Positions 10,853 through 24,469 of a DNA stretch of 64,000 nt are shown here, in pieces. A program made the position numbers and the translations under genes. Under the pieces are notes generated by a model. It did no database searches and was not told where the DNA came from. It saw nothing but the letters and a program-made list of their open reading frames with translations. Position 1 is the first letter of the stretch. Each line of letters opens with the position of its first letter. Source of the stretch: Cristatella mucedo (Eukaryota > Bryozoa > Phylactolaemata > Cristatellidae); NCBI GenBank assembly GCA_009760855.2, contig WPIO01000008.1, positions 3,369,501-3,433,500 on the forward strand. The letters are read 5' to 3'.

Positions 10853-11408
10853 CTGCAAATCGAGCAGATGGGATCAAGCTGAGAGGCTGCGGCCTGGGCC
10901 GGGCAAAGGAGAAAGCAAGCAAGCAATGGTTGCTTTAGTGCTGTATTAATAGCTAAATAAGTCGTAACTAAACTTGATATACAATTCAGATAACTACGTG
11001 CATCGCTAAACGCAGATTCGGAAGCTCACAACAGGCGCACTACAAGAGCTACAGGTGATTTGGAAAAGCAGAGCTTATTCATGTGGTTCCTTCAAAAACG
11101 AAGCTTGACTAATCAAGAATGAGCAAACCTAATCTGCCAGTCACGACTGAATGCACTTCGAAGCAGGCAGACAGCTTTCAGAACAGCTATATGCTGGGCT
11201 AAATTAAATAGACAGCTCCAGGTAAAGCACTCCACAGGCACAGGTCCAGCTCCAGCACTGCTGCCCAAGTAAAATTATGGGAAAAAGTATGCTCATCCAC
11301 CTAACATGACAGCTATACAAATCGACCATTTATACTGATGCACAAAGCCATGCCATCGATGTACAAAGCCAGGCCAACGTCTGCCCTCAGCCCCGCAACA
11401 AAACTTAC

Positions 11409-11518
11409 CGACCAAGCTGCATTAGTGCCCGGCCAAGTCCATAGTAGGCAAGCGGGAACTTCTGGCCGTCGGTGCTATCCATAGATACTTTAAAATATTC
11501 CATACTGACAGTTATGTC
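11409..11518 (-). CDS. TTC3: TTC3-like exon: 'AYYGLGRALMQLGR' TPR helix
   Basis: The acceptor is gacttatatag ending at 11519 and the donor CG|GTAAGT has GT at 11408-11407. There are 36 codons plus two bases: DITVSMEYFKVSMDSTDGQK, then LAYYGLGRALMQLG. Human TTC3 has LAYCGIGKVYLKKNRF at the matching point. This is the A helix of a TPR in the second block. Phase 0 in and 2 out agree with both neighbours. Confidence 0.88.
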
Positions 11519-11842
11519 CTATATAAGTCAGCCACAACGTGCCCAGCATTAGTACATTGCTGTTATCTGCTCGACACTGCGGCCAGTCTCGCGCTAACAA
11601 GCACGGCTCCAAGAATAAGTCGAGGGGCAAACACGACAAAAATAGAGCAAGATGGCTGGCGGCATTTGCTCGAGGAAGACAAACGGTCGGGGTCGGTGTG
11701 GCATACAAAATACATGTCTCCCGAGTAAGCCCAGAAAGTGGCACCGAGACACAGGATTAATTTAAGCCGATCGGAACTTGGGCGACGACGAGCAAAAAAA
11801 AAGTGCTCAACCATAGAAAACCCAGTGATGCTGCTCAGTCAC

Positions 11843-11938
11843 CTGAAGTGTGTTTCTCCGCAAGCAGGCAACGCCACAAGAGTAGCGCAGCAGTGGCAGA
11901 TTCACCAGCTGCAAGGACACACCGTCGACGATGGGCAA
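11843..11938 (-). CDS. TTC3: TTC3-like exon: helical part of second TPR-like block
   Basis: The acceptor is gtctttgcag ending at 11939 and the donor CAG|GTGACT has GT at 11842-11841. There are 32 codons in phase 0/0, including VSLQLVNLPLLRYSCGVACL. Human TTC3 has LNLAMINYVLVVYGLAISLL in the same position, with the same alternation of hydrophobic residues. Confidence 0.78.
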
Positions 11939-12079
11939 CTGCAAAGACAGACAAAAGCCATGAAGTACATACAGCAATGCACGCATCTCGTCGAATGGCA
12001 ATTACATCGCCCGCAGGCAGCTGCATGACAGCACCTAGCCCAGTCACCTAGCACCAGTGGTCACAGCTGTCAGACTTAC

Positions 12080-12262
12080 GGGAGGCGAATGAGTGGCTAT
12101 GAGGCTAATACAGACGTCGAACTGAGATCTTGCTTGTCTATAGTGCTCGTTGAGCAGAGCCGCTCCACCGGCGGCAAGGGCAAACTGCAGTTTGCCAATC
12201 CATGCATCGGAATCTGCTTCTGCGCGAGAAGCCGGCTGTCTTTCATCCTTGCCGGGGGCAAG
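12080..12262 (-). CDS. TTC3: TTC3-like exon: start of second TPR-like block
   Basis: The acceptor is gctttcttag ending at 12263 and the donor CCC|GTAAGT has GT at 12079-12078. There are 61 codons in phase 0/0. The N-terminal third is polar (ASRAEADSDAW); then comes LQFALAAGGAALLNEHYRQA and RSQFDVCISLI. Human TTC3 has a MLRSLIQDGYMALLEQRCRS-type helix pair here, with the same spacing of the Gly/Ala-Leu-Leu core. Confidence 0.85.
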
Positions 12263-12858
12263 CTAAGAAAGCAGAGCCTAACTTGTCACCACAGTAACGA
12301 CAAAAAACGTGCTGACAAGATTGAATTTGCTCTGTAAGCAGGCACACGGCACAGAGACGGCATGTGCCAGTGGGACAGCCATCGCTTGTGCTTTTGATGG
12401 CAAATACAGTGTCCACAGCATGGCAGCTAGGACTACCACCTAGCTTGCGATCAAGCTCACGACAAGGGGGGCATCGGTAACAAAAGGGATAACAAGGGCA
12501 GCCCATGCACCGGTTCAATCAGCACAGCATCAGACCCCCACATCAACCCACAAATAACGCTCGGCAGCTAGACGAGCTACATTTACACCATATTTCAACA
12601 TCATATGGTAACTACGGTCCTGACAAATCCGTGATGTGTTCGGGCATCACGATGCACAAAGATTTCAAGCAGGCATGGTCACTGCTGTTTAAATACTATC
12701 ACATAACTTCGACGGCTCATCAGAAATGGTGTCGCTATCACCCAAGGATTTAAGACAGTGCACTGCCATTTAAAAATCCGGCTTAAAAGGTGAACCAAAA
12801 CCCAATGAACAGCCAACATCAAGCAATGCTGACGCGACTGTTCACGACTGATACTCAC

Positions 12859-12933
12859 TTGATGTGCGATGCCATTTTGCAATGGATGGACGGCAGACTT
12901 AAGTGCCTTTGCCGGCGGATGCTGCCCCTTGAC
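12859..12933 (-). CDS. TTC3: possible TTC3-like exon upstream of second TPR-like block
   Basis: Both splice signals are strong: ttcttaattgccag ending at 12934 and CAA|GTGAGT with GT at 12858-12857. The 25-codon phase-0 frame (VKGQHPPAKALKSAVH, then NGIAHQ) joins exon 12080-12262 in frame. Vertebrate TTC3 has a polar linker here, so no sequence match is expected. A second frame is also open. Confidence 0.5.
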
Positions 12934-14436
12934 CTGGCAATTAAGAAGCAGTCTAAAATCACATTGCTGGCAGTGACAGATTGTCAAAAACTTGTTAAGC
13001 AACAGGCTAGCAGAAATATGCATGCACGAGATGCATGCGTTAATTGAGCAATGAGCTCTATAGTATATACAGAATGTTCCAACTAGCCCTTAATCACGCA
13101 ATGTCACCAAGTTGATTATAAAGACCTAATCTCATTGTAGCTTCATCTCGAACTTTTTCAAGATATAGCTAAGAGATCTAAGATATGGCTTAGATATATT
13201 ACCTTAGACAAGCCATGGCAATAATAAGTCATTACTCCTACTTTCCAAGCCAAACAGCTACATGAGTATCAGACTTCTTATGCAACGACGTCTACTCTCC
13301 TGCTGTCGACTATGGCACATCCTCTCCAGCAGTTCTGAGCTATTAATTCTGTGCTACGCACTACCATAACTGCCCATCTGATTCAGTTATGCTTGTCATT
13401 TACTCTTTGCTGAGTGATACGAAGTCTCTTGGCAGCCAAATGCATACTGAAAGCAGCTTAGGCTTTGAGTGTGCTTGACAAAATACTCGTGCGTAACTCC
13501 CACATAGCTTTTTTGTGACTTGGTGGAGTTACAGCCTAACAACTGACATCCTAGCTGTTCCTTCCTTTCGTCTAGCGACAAATCCTTAGCTCCACAGGAC
13601 CTTGAGTACAGCATACATCGACCATCCTTTATGCAGAGACACTGTCCAATTTCCTGCTGCAGGCATGCTCGGGCACTTTCTTTCCAGCCGTGTCCTTCGT
13701 TGCTGCTTGTATGCTACTTAATTCTTCGACTGTCTTCCTTTGTGATGGTGGTGTTGCTTCTAACTTTTGCTATGCTGAGCAAGATAAAAAGCTGCTGCCT
13801 ATCAAAAACACACCAAAACAGTTTAGAATTTGGGTCTTCATTACAGCAATCCTCAAATGTTACAACTGCTTAGTGATTGCAGCTTGTTAAAATTTCCATG
13901 TGCATGTATTTTGCCCATGTCTCATGCACCACAAATAAGGTTGCCAGCGAATGAAAGCAGTTTGGCAGCAATGGATCGAGATCAGCAGGATGCCACCGCA
14001 CAGCTTCTTCGTGACCTGCGACCTGCAAAACTACCTAGATATGCTTGAACGCAGATAGACTCTGAAGATGCCTTGATCACAAACAAGAATAAATTGAAAA
14101 GCTTGCTTATTATTCTGGTATATTATGTTAGTAAGCACAACACACAGTAATGGAATTAAGTAATGCACTAGAATAAAAGTCAGCTAGCTGTGCAGAATCA
14201 TGCTATCCGTGGTACGACACGGTTTTGCAACCTGGCTGGCAGAACCGAGATGCCCAAGGTAGCAGCTGGGCATATGGCAGCGTCGACTAAAACTTGTACA
14301 GCTATAAGGACACGATCGATAAAAGAATACCTCTAAAGGCACCATAAGGATGAGAGCCAGAAGACATTTTTGCAGACTGATGTGTCGAGTGCATCAGGCA
14401 CTGGAAAGGTAAATCGTCTAGTTTTCCATTTATCAC
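12934..14436. other. intron; contains a dispersed repeat copy at about 13370-13520
   Basis: No exon recognised. The minus strand of 13370-13520 resembles the plus strand of 60705-60815 (tatgt.gg.gttacgca, then ctcaaagcctaag), so it is a copy of an unnamed dispersed repeat. Confidence 0.4.
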
Positions 14437-14498
14437 CAGAGATATAAAGAGGTGCCGATTGCCATGGTGTCGGTTCTCTTGCATTTCTAGCGACCATA
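14437..14498 (-). CDS. TTC3: TTC3-like exon fragment: 'TP..SAP' segment, boundaries uncertain
   Basis: The minus-strand frame reads MVARNAREPTPWQSAPLYIS. Human TTC3 has RAYTPRSLSAPIF just after its first TPR block, and the order in this gene fits. I placed the acceptor at tccggctag (AG 14500-14499) and the donor at CTG|GTGATA (GT 14436-14435), but the frame stays open further, through DKWKTRRFTFP. The phases (in 2, out 1) do not meet the flanking exons directly, so at least one more exon is missing on each side or the boundaries are wrong. Confidence 0.5.
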
Positions 14499-14650
14499 CT
14501 AGCCGGACAGGTGGCAAACAAGCGTAGAGTGGGGGAAAATTAGTAACTGCCCTCTCACAATTAACTTACAGTCGGTGACATTAGGCCTAGCGAAGGAGAC
14601 AATTTAAAACAGAGTAACACTATCATGTTGAACAAGGTTTGGCAGATCAA

Positions 14651-14775
14651 GGTTTGGCCCAGTGGTTAAGGTGCTTGCCCCGACCAAGGTCTGGCCGAGG
14701 TCGTGGGCTCGAGCCCCGTGGCATATGTGAAGCGTCTGAATAGAGATTAAGTTATATTATGATGCTATACAAATG

Positions 14776-14818
<43 letters not shown>
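14651..14818 (+). mobile_element. SINE family S1, tRNA-derived, ending in (TA)n
   Basis: The head has a pol III A box (tggcccagtggttaagg) and a B box (ggctcgagcccc). The tail gtgaagcgtctgaatagaga, then taagttatattatgatgctata, resembles the 3' hairpin of L2 family A. A (TA)n run closes the element. Confidence 0.85.
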
Positions 14819-14822
<4 letters not shown>

Positions 14823-15714
14823 CAGCTCATAAAAATTAAGATGCCAGACTCAGACTTTCTCATGAAACAAAGAAAAAAGTGACAGTCTGGCCGAGGCCAG
14901 AGTAAGTAGAAAAAGATAACCCACGACTGATCTAGTCAGTCTAGTAGCCAGCAGCAAACTAGAGTAAGGAGAATAGGAAATACTTTAAGGTTTCACACTT
15001 TAACTTTAAACATTTGGCTATTACTTGATGATGAGCAGGCCTAGCACTAACCAACCCAAGCAAGCGCAACAATTGAACTAAGCGGAGTATTTATCCACTG
15101 CATTGCAAGAACGAATCATACAAAACGACATGCCTGCTCGAAAGGCTATAGTACGCACTTTTTTCTTTTTTGAAGGAATATCTGTTTGCTTGTTAGTTCC
15201 ATTTTTCGATTTCAGATCACGATTTTCGTCGTCGTCGTTTGAGTTATCCTACAATCGAGAACAATGCACAAGTGCAAGCCGAAGTGGCACTCACTGTCGG
15301 GTAAATGCTTACTGTGTCAGCAACTATGTGACTATAAATGTTCCTGTTCTCTCTTCAAGTCTAAAAGAACACACAGGCACACACGGGCTGACACACCCAC
15401 CATCCACTTTCCCTCATGGCCATCTTTGGGTGGCTCTACACTCCAACTGCTAGCACCTAAATGTGGGCATATCTGAATCGGCGCTATTCCTGCAAGTTAT
15501 TATATTGCTTCCTGAGTGCTATATGTATAAGTGAAGGCAATATCAACACAGCATTTACCTGTATCAGCAGATAGAAAACATGCAAGGATTCCGAGAGCTG
15601 TTGATGCAGTAACCTTAAGATCTTTACAAATATTCACTACAGAAAACAGGCACAAGTAGCCGAGCTCTGCAAAGATTTCTCCAAAAGCCATTGACTGAAG
15701 CAGCAGTGAATATG

Positions 15715-17689
<1,975 letters not shown>

Positions 17690-18420
17690 GAAGTTCAACA
17701 AGTATGGGCATGGATAACCACCAAGTTAGTTCATGCAATTGTAACATCACACTTAAACTTCTATGCTCTCCCTCGCTTGCTCCCCCTCTTTCAACACATA
17801 CATATATCTCTCTCTTTTCTAGTCCTCTTGCCTAAGAAATCATATGAATCATATGCCTATACATTGTGCAAAGATAGGAAAGCCGTGCTGTTTGTCTTGA
17901 GCCTCGAAATAACCACATTACGATTCGCTCCGACAGGCACTGGCTCCGTTTTTAGCATAAACTTCGTGGTCCGACTCACTTTTAGGGCCCTTAACAATAA
18001 CAATAATTCATTTGTACAGCACCCTCAGAGAACTTAATCTCATTCTAGGGGCTTTATATATGCTGTAAAGGAATCACGATCAAATTATTAATGGTAAAAT
18101 GCACAGTATAAATAATCACACCATTGTTAGAGGTGACATACACAGTGTCAAATAAAATATGGTTAATGATAGCTTTACCATTGCCCCGAATGCTCGTCTG
18201 ATTTTGTCGTTTAGCTACTCCTCAAGCAAACCTCAAATCCTTTGGAGACTTTCAGTGTCAATACATCCACAGCTTGGAACTCACAACCAACCGACACCAG
18301 GACGTTCCCTGACTTGACATTTCAAACAAGCGAAGAACCTACTAGCTCTTAAGAATATTTGTCCATCCAGTCCATGTGAGCTACCCCTTTATGTGCTTAC
18401 GCTTGCTGCAATTGTGCATG
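17690..18420. mobile_element. mosaic of L2 family A fragments in both orientations
   Basis: 17690-17990 is plus-strand RT C-terminal sequence (the region giving LVHAxVTSxLxFxxxLL, then a gap). 17995-18170 is the minus-strand 3' tail (acagcaccctcagagaactt, then ctcattctaggggcttta). 18210-18420 is plus-strand again (aacctcaaatcctttggaga onwards). The pieces are strongly diverged. Confidence 0.7.
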
Positions 18421-19090
18421 TTGGTATTAATAATCACTTGCTTTGATTCCTTTCCACAAGCTCGAAGTTCCTACAAAACGAATTCTTTCTTGTAAGGTAA
18501 TATACAAATGACACTCTTGGTTTCACCAAGTCAACTTCATTGATTTGTTGTAGGTTTGCCTAAGGCCAAACAACTATTTGAGTTCGGATCATTGATCACT
18601 AGACCCTTGTACAGAAGTGAGCAATGGCCGATCTGACGCGGCACTATTCCAATAGTGCCTAAACAACAAGCCCAGTCTATAAGAATGGCAGTCAGTGGGC
18701 CATCACAGTTGCCTGGTGGTTATTGTGAAGGTCTCTGAATCTTCAAATCCCGGCTTCAAATTCTGAAGGCAGTAAGACTTGTTGTTGGTCAGGTCACTAG
18801 ACTGGTAGCCTACAGTGCCAACATGGTACTCGGGACAAGAAGGCACACAGGTAATAAAAACAAAATGCTGCCGAGGGCGATAGTATCGGTGCTGTATGCC
18901 CTTGCCTGTACATAAAGCCTAGCAAGTTACTCTTTTTGTGATCAAGCTCCTGCAGCTTGCCACATGCCAAATTCCACCAGGTTCATGGTCTAGCTATTAG
19001 CTATCTACAGAGCACATTCATAGAGCAGGTAATTCAGGTCAATGGTCAGAGGCCACTTCAGAATCACGGTTGCCACTTCGACCAGGTATG

Positions 19091-19278
19091 CTGGTTTGGC
19101 CCAGAGGTTAATTCGCTTGCCCCGACCAAGGCCCAGTGGTTGATGCGCTTGCCCCAACCAAGGTCAAAGTGAATATATTTGATGACCGAGGTCAAGGACT
19201 CGAGCCCCCGGCATATGTGAAGCACCTTAATAGAGAGTAAGGTCTCTAAGGCAGCTATACAAATAAATTACATTATTT
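19091..19278 (+). mobile_element. SINE S1 copy with a tandemly duplicated A-box segment
   Basis: Two A-box units follow each other: ggcccagaggttaattcgct, then ggcccagtggttgatgcgct, each followed by a tgccccgaccaag-like stretch. One B box (aggactcgagccc) follows, then the tail catatgtgaagcaccttaat and a short AT-rich end. Confidence 0.82.
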
Positions 19279-19813
19279 TTTAATCGCTCAAACCTTTAAT
19301 GTCTGATGCGGCAATTTAAAACAGAGTTGATAATCTCCCGAGGTTCGGGATGTGCTGCCAACTGAACAATGATAACAGAACTCATGAGACTAATTAATTA
19401 ATCAGTGGTGGGATTGAGCGGCCATCGTCTAGGGGCTTTAAACTGGATGTTCTCTTTGACACCGACCTCCTATTTTCTAACTTATTCAGACGAACACTAA
19501 TGCAACTGTCATTATATCCTTTCTATCCAGAATTAGTAGCTAAAGATCTGCTGTACAGGCAACAATGCAACTCAGCTTAAGCAGGGCTGCTACAAATAAA
19601 TACCAACGTCTAGTAAGTGTAACATCTCGCACAAGGTTTAGTCTACGAAAACCCAGGAGAGTCAGCTGGATGTCTCATTTGCTAAAGGAGCAAGAGGGGC
19701 TAACGGTTAATGAAAGACGCACGCAAAATTCTCAAAATGACATACAAGGGTCGCCAACGCCAAGATGCTTTCATATTAAGCAGAACAGAACAATGTCAGT
19801 CTCTTGCACCATG

Positions 19814-20123
19814 TGTTAGAACATTCCCTGACTTGACCACATTTAAAAAGAACTTAAAAACACCTATTAAAGACAGCATTTAGTGGGTCCCCGTGATTCG
19901 TCCTTCATGTACTTATGCATGCTGACACTGCATGCTGCCACTAACCACACTTACATACTGACCCTGTACATGTCACCCATAACCATGTAATTCATGTTGT
20001 TTATCAAGCATGGTATTACTCACCATTCAATCGTGTTTCCCTTTGCAGCAAATGTAAAGCGCATAGAAAGAGATTGAGTTCTCTGAGGGCGCTTTATCAA
20101 GTGCATTATTATTATTACTATTA
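19814..20123 (+). mobile_element. L2 family A, 3' end only
   Basis: Begins inside the ORF end (acattccctgacttgaccac), runs through the 3' UTR and the hairpin (aaagcgcatagaaagagatt, then gagttctctgagggcgcttt) to (ATT)n. Confidence 0.88.
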
Positions 20124-20873
20124 AGAACAGATAAAGACACCACATCAGCCGGCCCTTTAGTTGGTGGCATATGTTTAAGATCTTCAGGTCTTAGACTACT
20201 GAAGTTGCTCACGTGATTTTCTCACCTAACCATGCTCTGTCACTGCTCTCCAGATAAATCTTGGCATTTCCCTTCCAGTGGTCCTTACAGCTACGTACTT
20301 ATATGCTACTTACTTCGTCGACGACCCTCCTAATTCAGCTAAGGGCATCATTAATTAGATGCTGCTCTGACAGACATCGTTGGGTGGCTACCAATTGTGC
20401 ACCAATCAAGATTAGCCTTTGAGCATGCTCTAATAAAATTTCCCAGAGTAACTAACAATCACTTAGTATATGTGGATTTGCGGAGCTACGAACGTAGGGA
20501 GATGGGCAAATTCATGCAAGCGCATCTAAAAATAACAAGTCAAGTTTTTGGATGCATGGTGTGCAACACAAGCAAAAATGATTTGCCAAAAAATTGAACA
20601 AAGACAGACTCCAATCAAACACAGCAGTGTTACCTGGTTTGCCCTGGTGGTACAGGTATTACCGACTCGTAAAGCAGCAGAATCATACGTGAACCACTGC
20701 AGCTGAAGGGCAGCTAGCCTGCCCAAGCACACCAAGGAAGCTTGACACGATTGCAGTACACTTCGGGATGCTACTGTGCAGTCGCTAGACCTGGGAGACA
20801 CAGCTACCAGCCAGCGAATTATTGTGGGGAATACGCACACTGTCTGCTCATGCAAACCACCCCCTGCAATTTA

Positions 20874-23405
20874 TAATAATAATATCAATAATAATAATAA
20901 TAATAATAATGTACTTGATAAAGCGCCCTCAGAGAACTTAATCTCTTTCTAGGCGCTTTACATTTGCTGCAAAGAAAAATGCAATTAAATGGTAAGTAAA
21001 ATCATGCTTGAAAAACAAACAAAATGAATAACATGGTTAGGGGTGACATGCACAGGGTCAGCTTGCTAATGTGGTTAGTGGCAGCATGCACAGTGTCAGC
21101 ACGCATGAGCACGTGAAGGACTATTTAACAGGGACCCACTAAATGCTGTCCTAAATAGGTGTGTTTTTAGGTTCCTTTTAAATGTGGTCAGGTCAGGGGA
21201 TGTTCTGACGCAGGTCGGGAGGGAGTTCCAGACTTTGGGAGCATACGAACTAAATGCACGGTCTCCAAAGGATTTGAGGTTTGTACGAGGTATTTGTAGA
21301 CTGTTGGATTCCGAAAAGCGGGTGGTACGATGCTTGGCCTGATGGGGGAGTATGTCGGAGAGATAGGCTGGAGCCATAGAATGAAGGGACCTAAAAGTGA
21401 GCAACAAAACCTTGAAGTCAATCCGTTGCTTGACTGGTAGCCAGTGCAGGTCGGCGAGAAGTGGAGTAATGTGGCAACTGCGACGCTCACGACAGACAAG
21501 CCTAGCTGCAGAGTTTTGCACCAGCTGCAATCGCCTGATCGCACATGCTGGTAGGCCAGTAAGCAGTGAGTTGCAGAAGTCGAGACGAGATGTCACGAAT
21601 GCATGAACCAACTTAGACGTGGTATCCTTATCTAAACAAGCCCGAATTTTAGCAATGTTATGAAGCTGAAAATAGGCAGATTTGACTGTGGAGCTGATAT
21701 GGTCGTCTAACGAGAGGTCGCTTTGGAATATGACACCTAGATTTCGAGCTGATTCGACAGGAGATATGCTGGCAGAGCCAATTTTGAGAGTCAGCCTTTC
21801 CAATTTCTGAATCACACTGGGTTTGCCCATAACTAGTAAGTTAGTTTTGTCATCGTATAGTTTTAGAAAATTTACTGTCATCCATGTGCGGATGTCATCA
21901 ATGCATGCGGCAAGTGAGTTTAGAGTATTTGAGGTGCTCGAAGGCTGGGAGGGATCAAAGCAAAGGTACAACTGAGTGTCATCCGCATAGAAGTGAAAGC
22001 CTAGATTGTGATTGGCAATCACATCAGCAAGAGGCAGAGTATAAACCGTGAAAAGAACCGGACCTAGCACTGAGCCCTGAGGTACTCCATATTTCAGAGG
22101 TACTTCAGATGATCTTTGTCTATTCACGTCAATACTCTGGAGTCTCCCACTGAGATAGGACCTGAACCACTGCAGAGCAGTGCCAGTGATGCCCAGGCTA
22201 GATGAGAGGTGCTCTAGTAGAACTTTGTGATCGATGGTGTCAAAAGATCAAGCAAAACAAGCAGAGACACTCTACTCATGTCTGCATTCCCAAGTAGGTC
22301 GTTGTATACCCTAAGCAATGCTGACTCTGTGGAGTGATTAGCTCTAAAGCCGGACTGGAACTTACTAGCAAGGTGTGAGGTTTCGATATATAAGTTTAGC
22401 TGGTCTGCCACAACCCGTTCCAGTGTCTTTGATAGAAATGGTAGAAGGGAGACTGGGCAGTAGTTGCTCAAGTTCTCTTGGTCTAGTGTTGCTTTCTTGA
22501 GGAGAGGCCTGACTACAGCTTTTTTGAAAGGTGCTGGGACATGACCTAAGGCTAATGACATATTAATGATGTTAGTTATGCATGGCAGCACCAGATCAAT
22601 GCAATGTAGGAGCAGGATAGTGGGAATAGGGTCCAGAGGACTTGATGTCTTCTTTGATTGCGATACGAACTTTAGGACTAGATCACTAGTGACCTGCTTA
22701 AATGCAGACATTGAGGTGCAGCCAGGAACCGAGGAACAGCATTCTAGTGGGGAGGTTGTCATCGCAGGGATGGATTCCCTGATCTTGTCTCTCTTCTGCA
22801 CAAAGAATCGAGAGAAGCGATCGGCTAGATCATCACAAGGATCATCAGGGAAGGAGCTAATCTGGGAACGGTTGAGATGGTTTATTGTCGACATCAGCAT
22901 TTTTGGATTGTGCATCTGTGATTCAACAATGTTTCTATAGAAGCTAGACTTGGCCTTTGCTAGGATCGATTGGTACGACTTACAGTAGTCTTCATATGCC
23001 TGTCGATGGACAGTTAGTCCGGATCTTTTGTATGCTTTTTCAAGCTTTCGTTTAATAGACCTGGCTAGTTTAATGTCTTTGGTAAACCATAGGCCGTCTG
23101 GGTGGGGCGCACAGTGTGCTTTGTCAGAGGTGCAAACTCGTCGAGCGTGTCAGCTAGTGTCTTGTTGTAGCTATCTACCAATGATGACAGATCGGAGGGA
23201 GGACTGAGCAGCAGAGTCGAAGCAGATATTCTCGCACGGACAGCATCGATGTCAAGGGTCTTGATGTTTTGCGGTTCACAGGTTATAAGTTAACAAAGTG
23301 AACGTTGAAATCACCCATAACAAGGAAGGATCGATTCTTGCACACAGAATCAAAATGAGATCGGAGAAATCTGAGATAGAGGAGGATTTGGTACCTGGTG
23401 GGCGA
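20874..23405 (-). mobile_element. L2 family A, longest copy, endonuclease and RT remnants
   Basis: The 3' (AAT)n tail is at 20874-20912 and the hairpin at 20920-20965. Minus-strand frames 22214-22915 and 21096-22127 read an RT. Before motif A there are SFYRNIVESQMHNPKML and QSGFRANHSTESALL; then come PQGSVLGPVLF and HFYADDTQLY, and the C terminus ends at FSGSLLN. Motif A is broken by a short deletion at about 22245 (DLSAAFDTID becomes DL then shifted). Near 23290-23405 the sequence MGDFNVHF suggests the APE-type endonuclease end, in a damaged frame. This is the best family representative in the window, but it is inactive. Confidence 0.92.
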
Positions 23406-23659
23406 TTCATTAGCTAGGCCAACGTATGATTTAATGCTCTACGACTAGTTGCCAGACTCTCACATGACAGACAGAACAGTAGAGATGCTATAAGTAACCA
23501 TGAATGAACGTCAGCATAAAGGTAAATAGCCGAGAATGTTTTTCCATTCACTACAGGGCTTCGAACAAACGCTGAAAACACATCATGAGCTGGCTGAAGA
23601 CAAGGTTCCACCCGATGGCCCTGTGCCAATCAAAGCACACCCACCCTTGCCAGGTATTT

Positions 23660-23800
23660 CTGCTCCCTCTCTCTCTCCCCTCTGTCTCTCTCCCTCTTTC
23701 TCTCTCTGTCTCTCTGTCTCTCTCTCTCTCTCCCCTCTCTGTCTCTCCCTGTCTCTCCCCCCTCTCTCTGTCTCTCCCTCTCTCTCTCTCTCTGTCTCTC
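23660..23800. repeat. (CT)n-rich imperfect microsatellite
   Basis: Imperfect CT, CTGT and CCCT runs. Open frames on either strand here are artefacts. Confidence 0.9.
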
Positions 23801-24004
23801 CTGAATGGCAGACCCCCCTACAAGTGAAAGCCTGGAAGCAAGGGCAGCTCAGCAGTGGCAAAGAGGATGGATTAGACAGAGAAACTTGGAAGTGTTACAG
23901 AGGCCGAGCAACTGCTTGTCTCGGCAAAACTCAGCAAATAAATGGGTGCAGGCCATTTTATTCATAAACGTCGAGGAGCTGCAAGACAGCCACGAAGTTG
24001 AGCT

Positions 24005-24153
24005 AATTCAACAGCCTCATTTATAGAGTGGCAGAAGAGCTGTAACCAGCTTGCAGTGGGGAATAAATAAATAAAGGATCGCCCACTGCTGGACTTGAAA
24101 CCCACGACCTGAGTCGTAAAGAGCAAGTACCTTACCTCTGAGCAAAGACCCAG
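24005..24153 (-). mobile_element. SINE family S2, reverse orientation
   Basis: Begins with the inverted tail (ttcaacagcctcatttatag), then a cgcccactgctggacttgaa stretch and the inverted B box region (cccacgacctgagtcg), ending at the inverted A box (accttacctctgagcaaag). Confidence 0.75.
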
Positions 24154-24469
24154 CTGAAGGCTGCAGTAAGTAGTGCAGCGCCAATCATACTGCCAAAGCC
24201 AGACGAACGGGCTGCGATTATGAGTGCACCGAAAGAAGGTGGTGTGCACCCTGTGAACAAGGGAAGGGGAGGAGAGCACAAAATGAAGAATGTTCGAGAC
24301 AAAGCAACATGCTGCTATCCGGCAGAGAACATGCGTTTCGTGTGCAGACGTGAATTCGGATTTGCCAACCAAGGATGAAGTGAACAGAGTGCGACTACCA
24401 AGCCAATCATGTCCGACTGCTATAGTCCGAAAACTCCAGTTCATTCTTCGTGTGCACATGCAAGCTTAA

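Noticed and set aside
15559-15694. Minus-strand interval with good splice sites, open as SMAFGEIFAELGYLCLFSVV and on (armadillo-like look).
   Set aside because: In-phase 0 and out-phase 1 do not fit the neighbouring TTC3-like exons and there is no counterpart in the human protein at this place.
20620-20790. Minus-strand exon-like frame (SRSVLQSCQASLVCLGRLAA, ending with CAG|GTAACA).
   Set aside because: Plausible splice sites, but no family match and no phase chain to either side.
23962-24459. Minus-strand 165-codon frame, Phe/Leu/Cys-rich.
   Set aside because: Overlaps the SINE at 24005-24153 and shows no motif; treated as chance.
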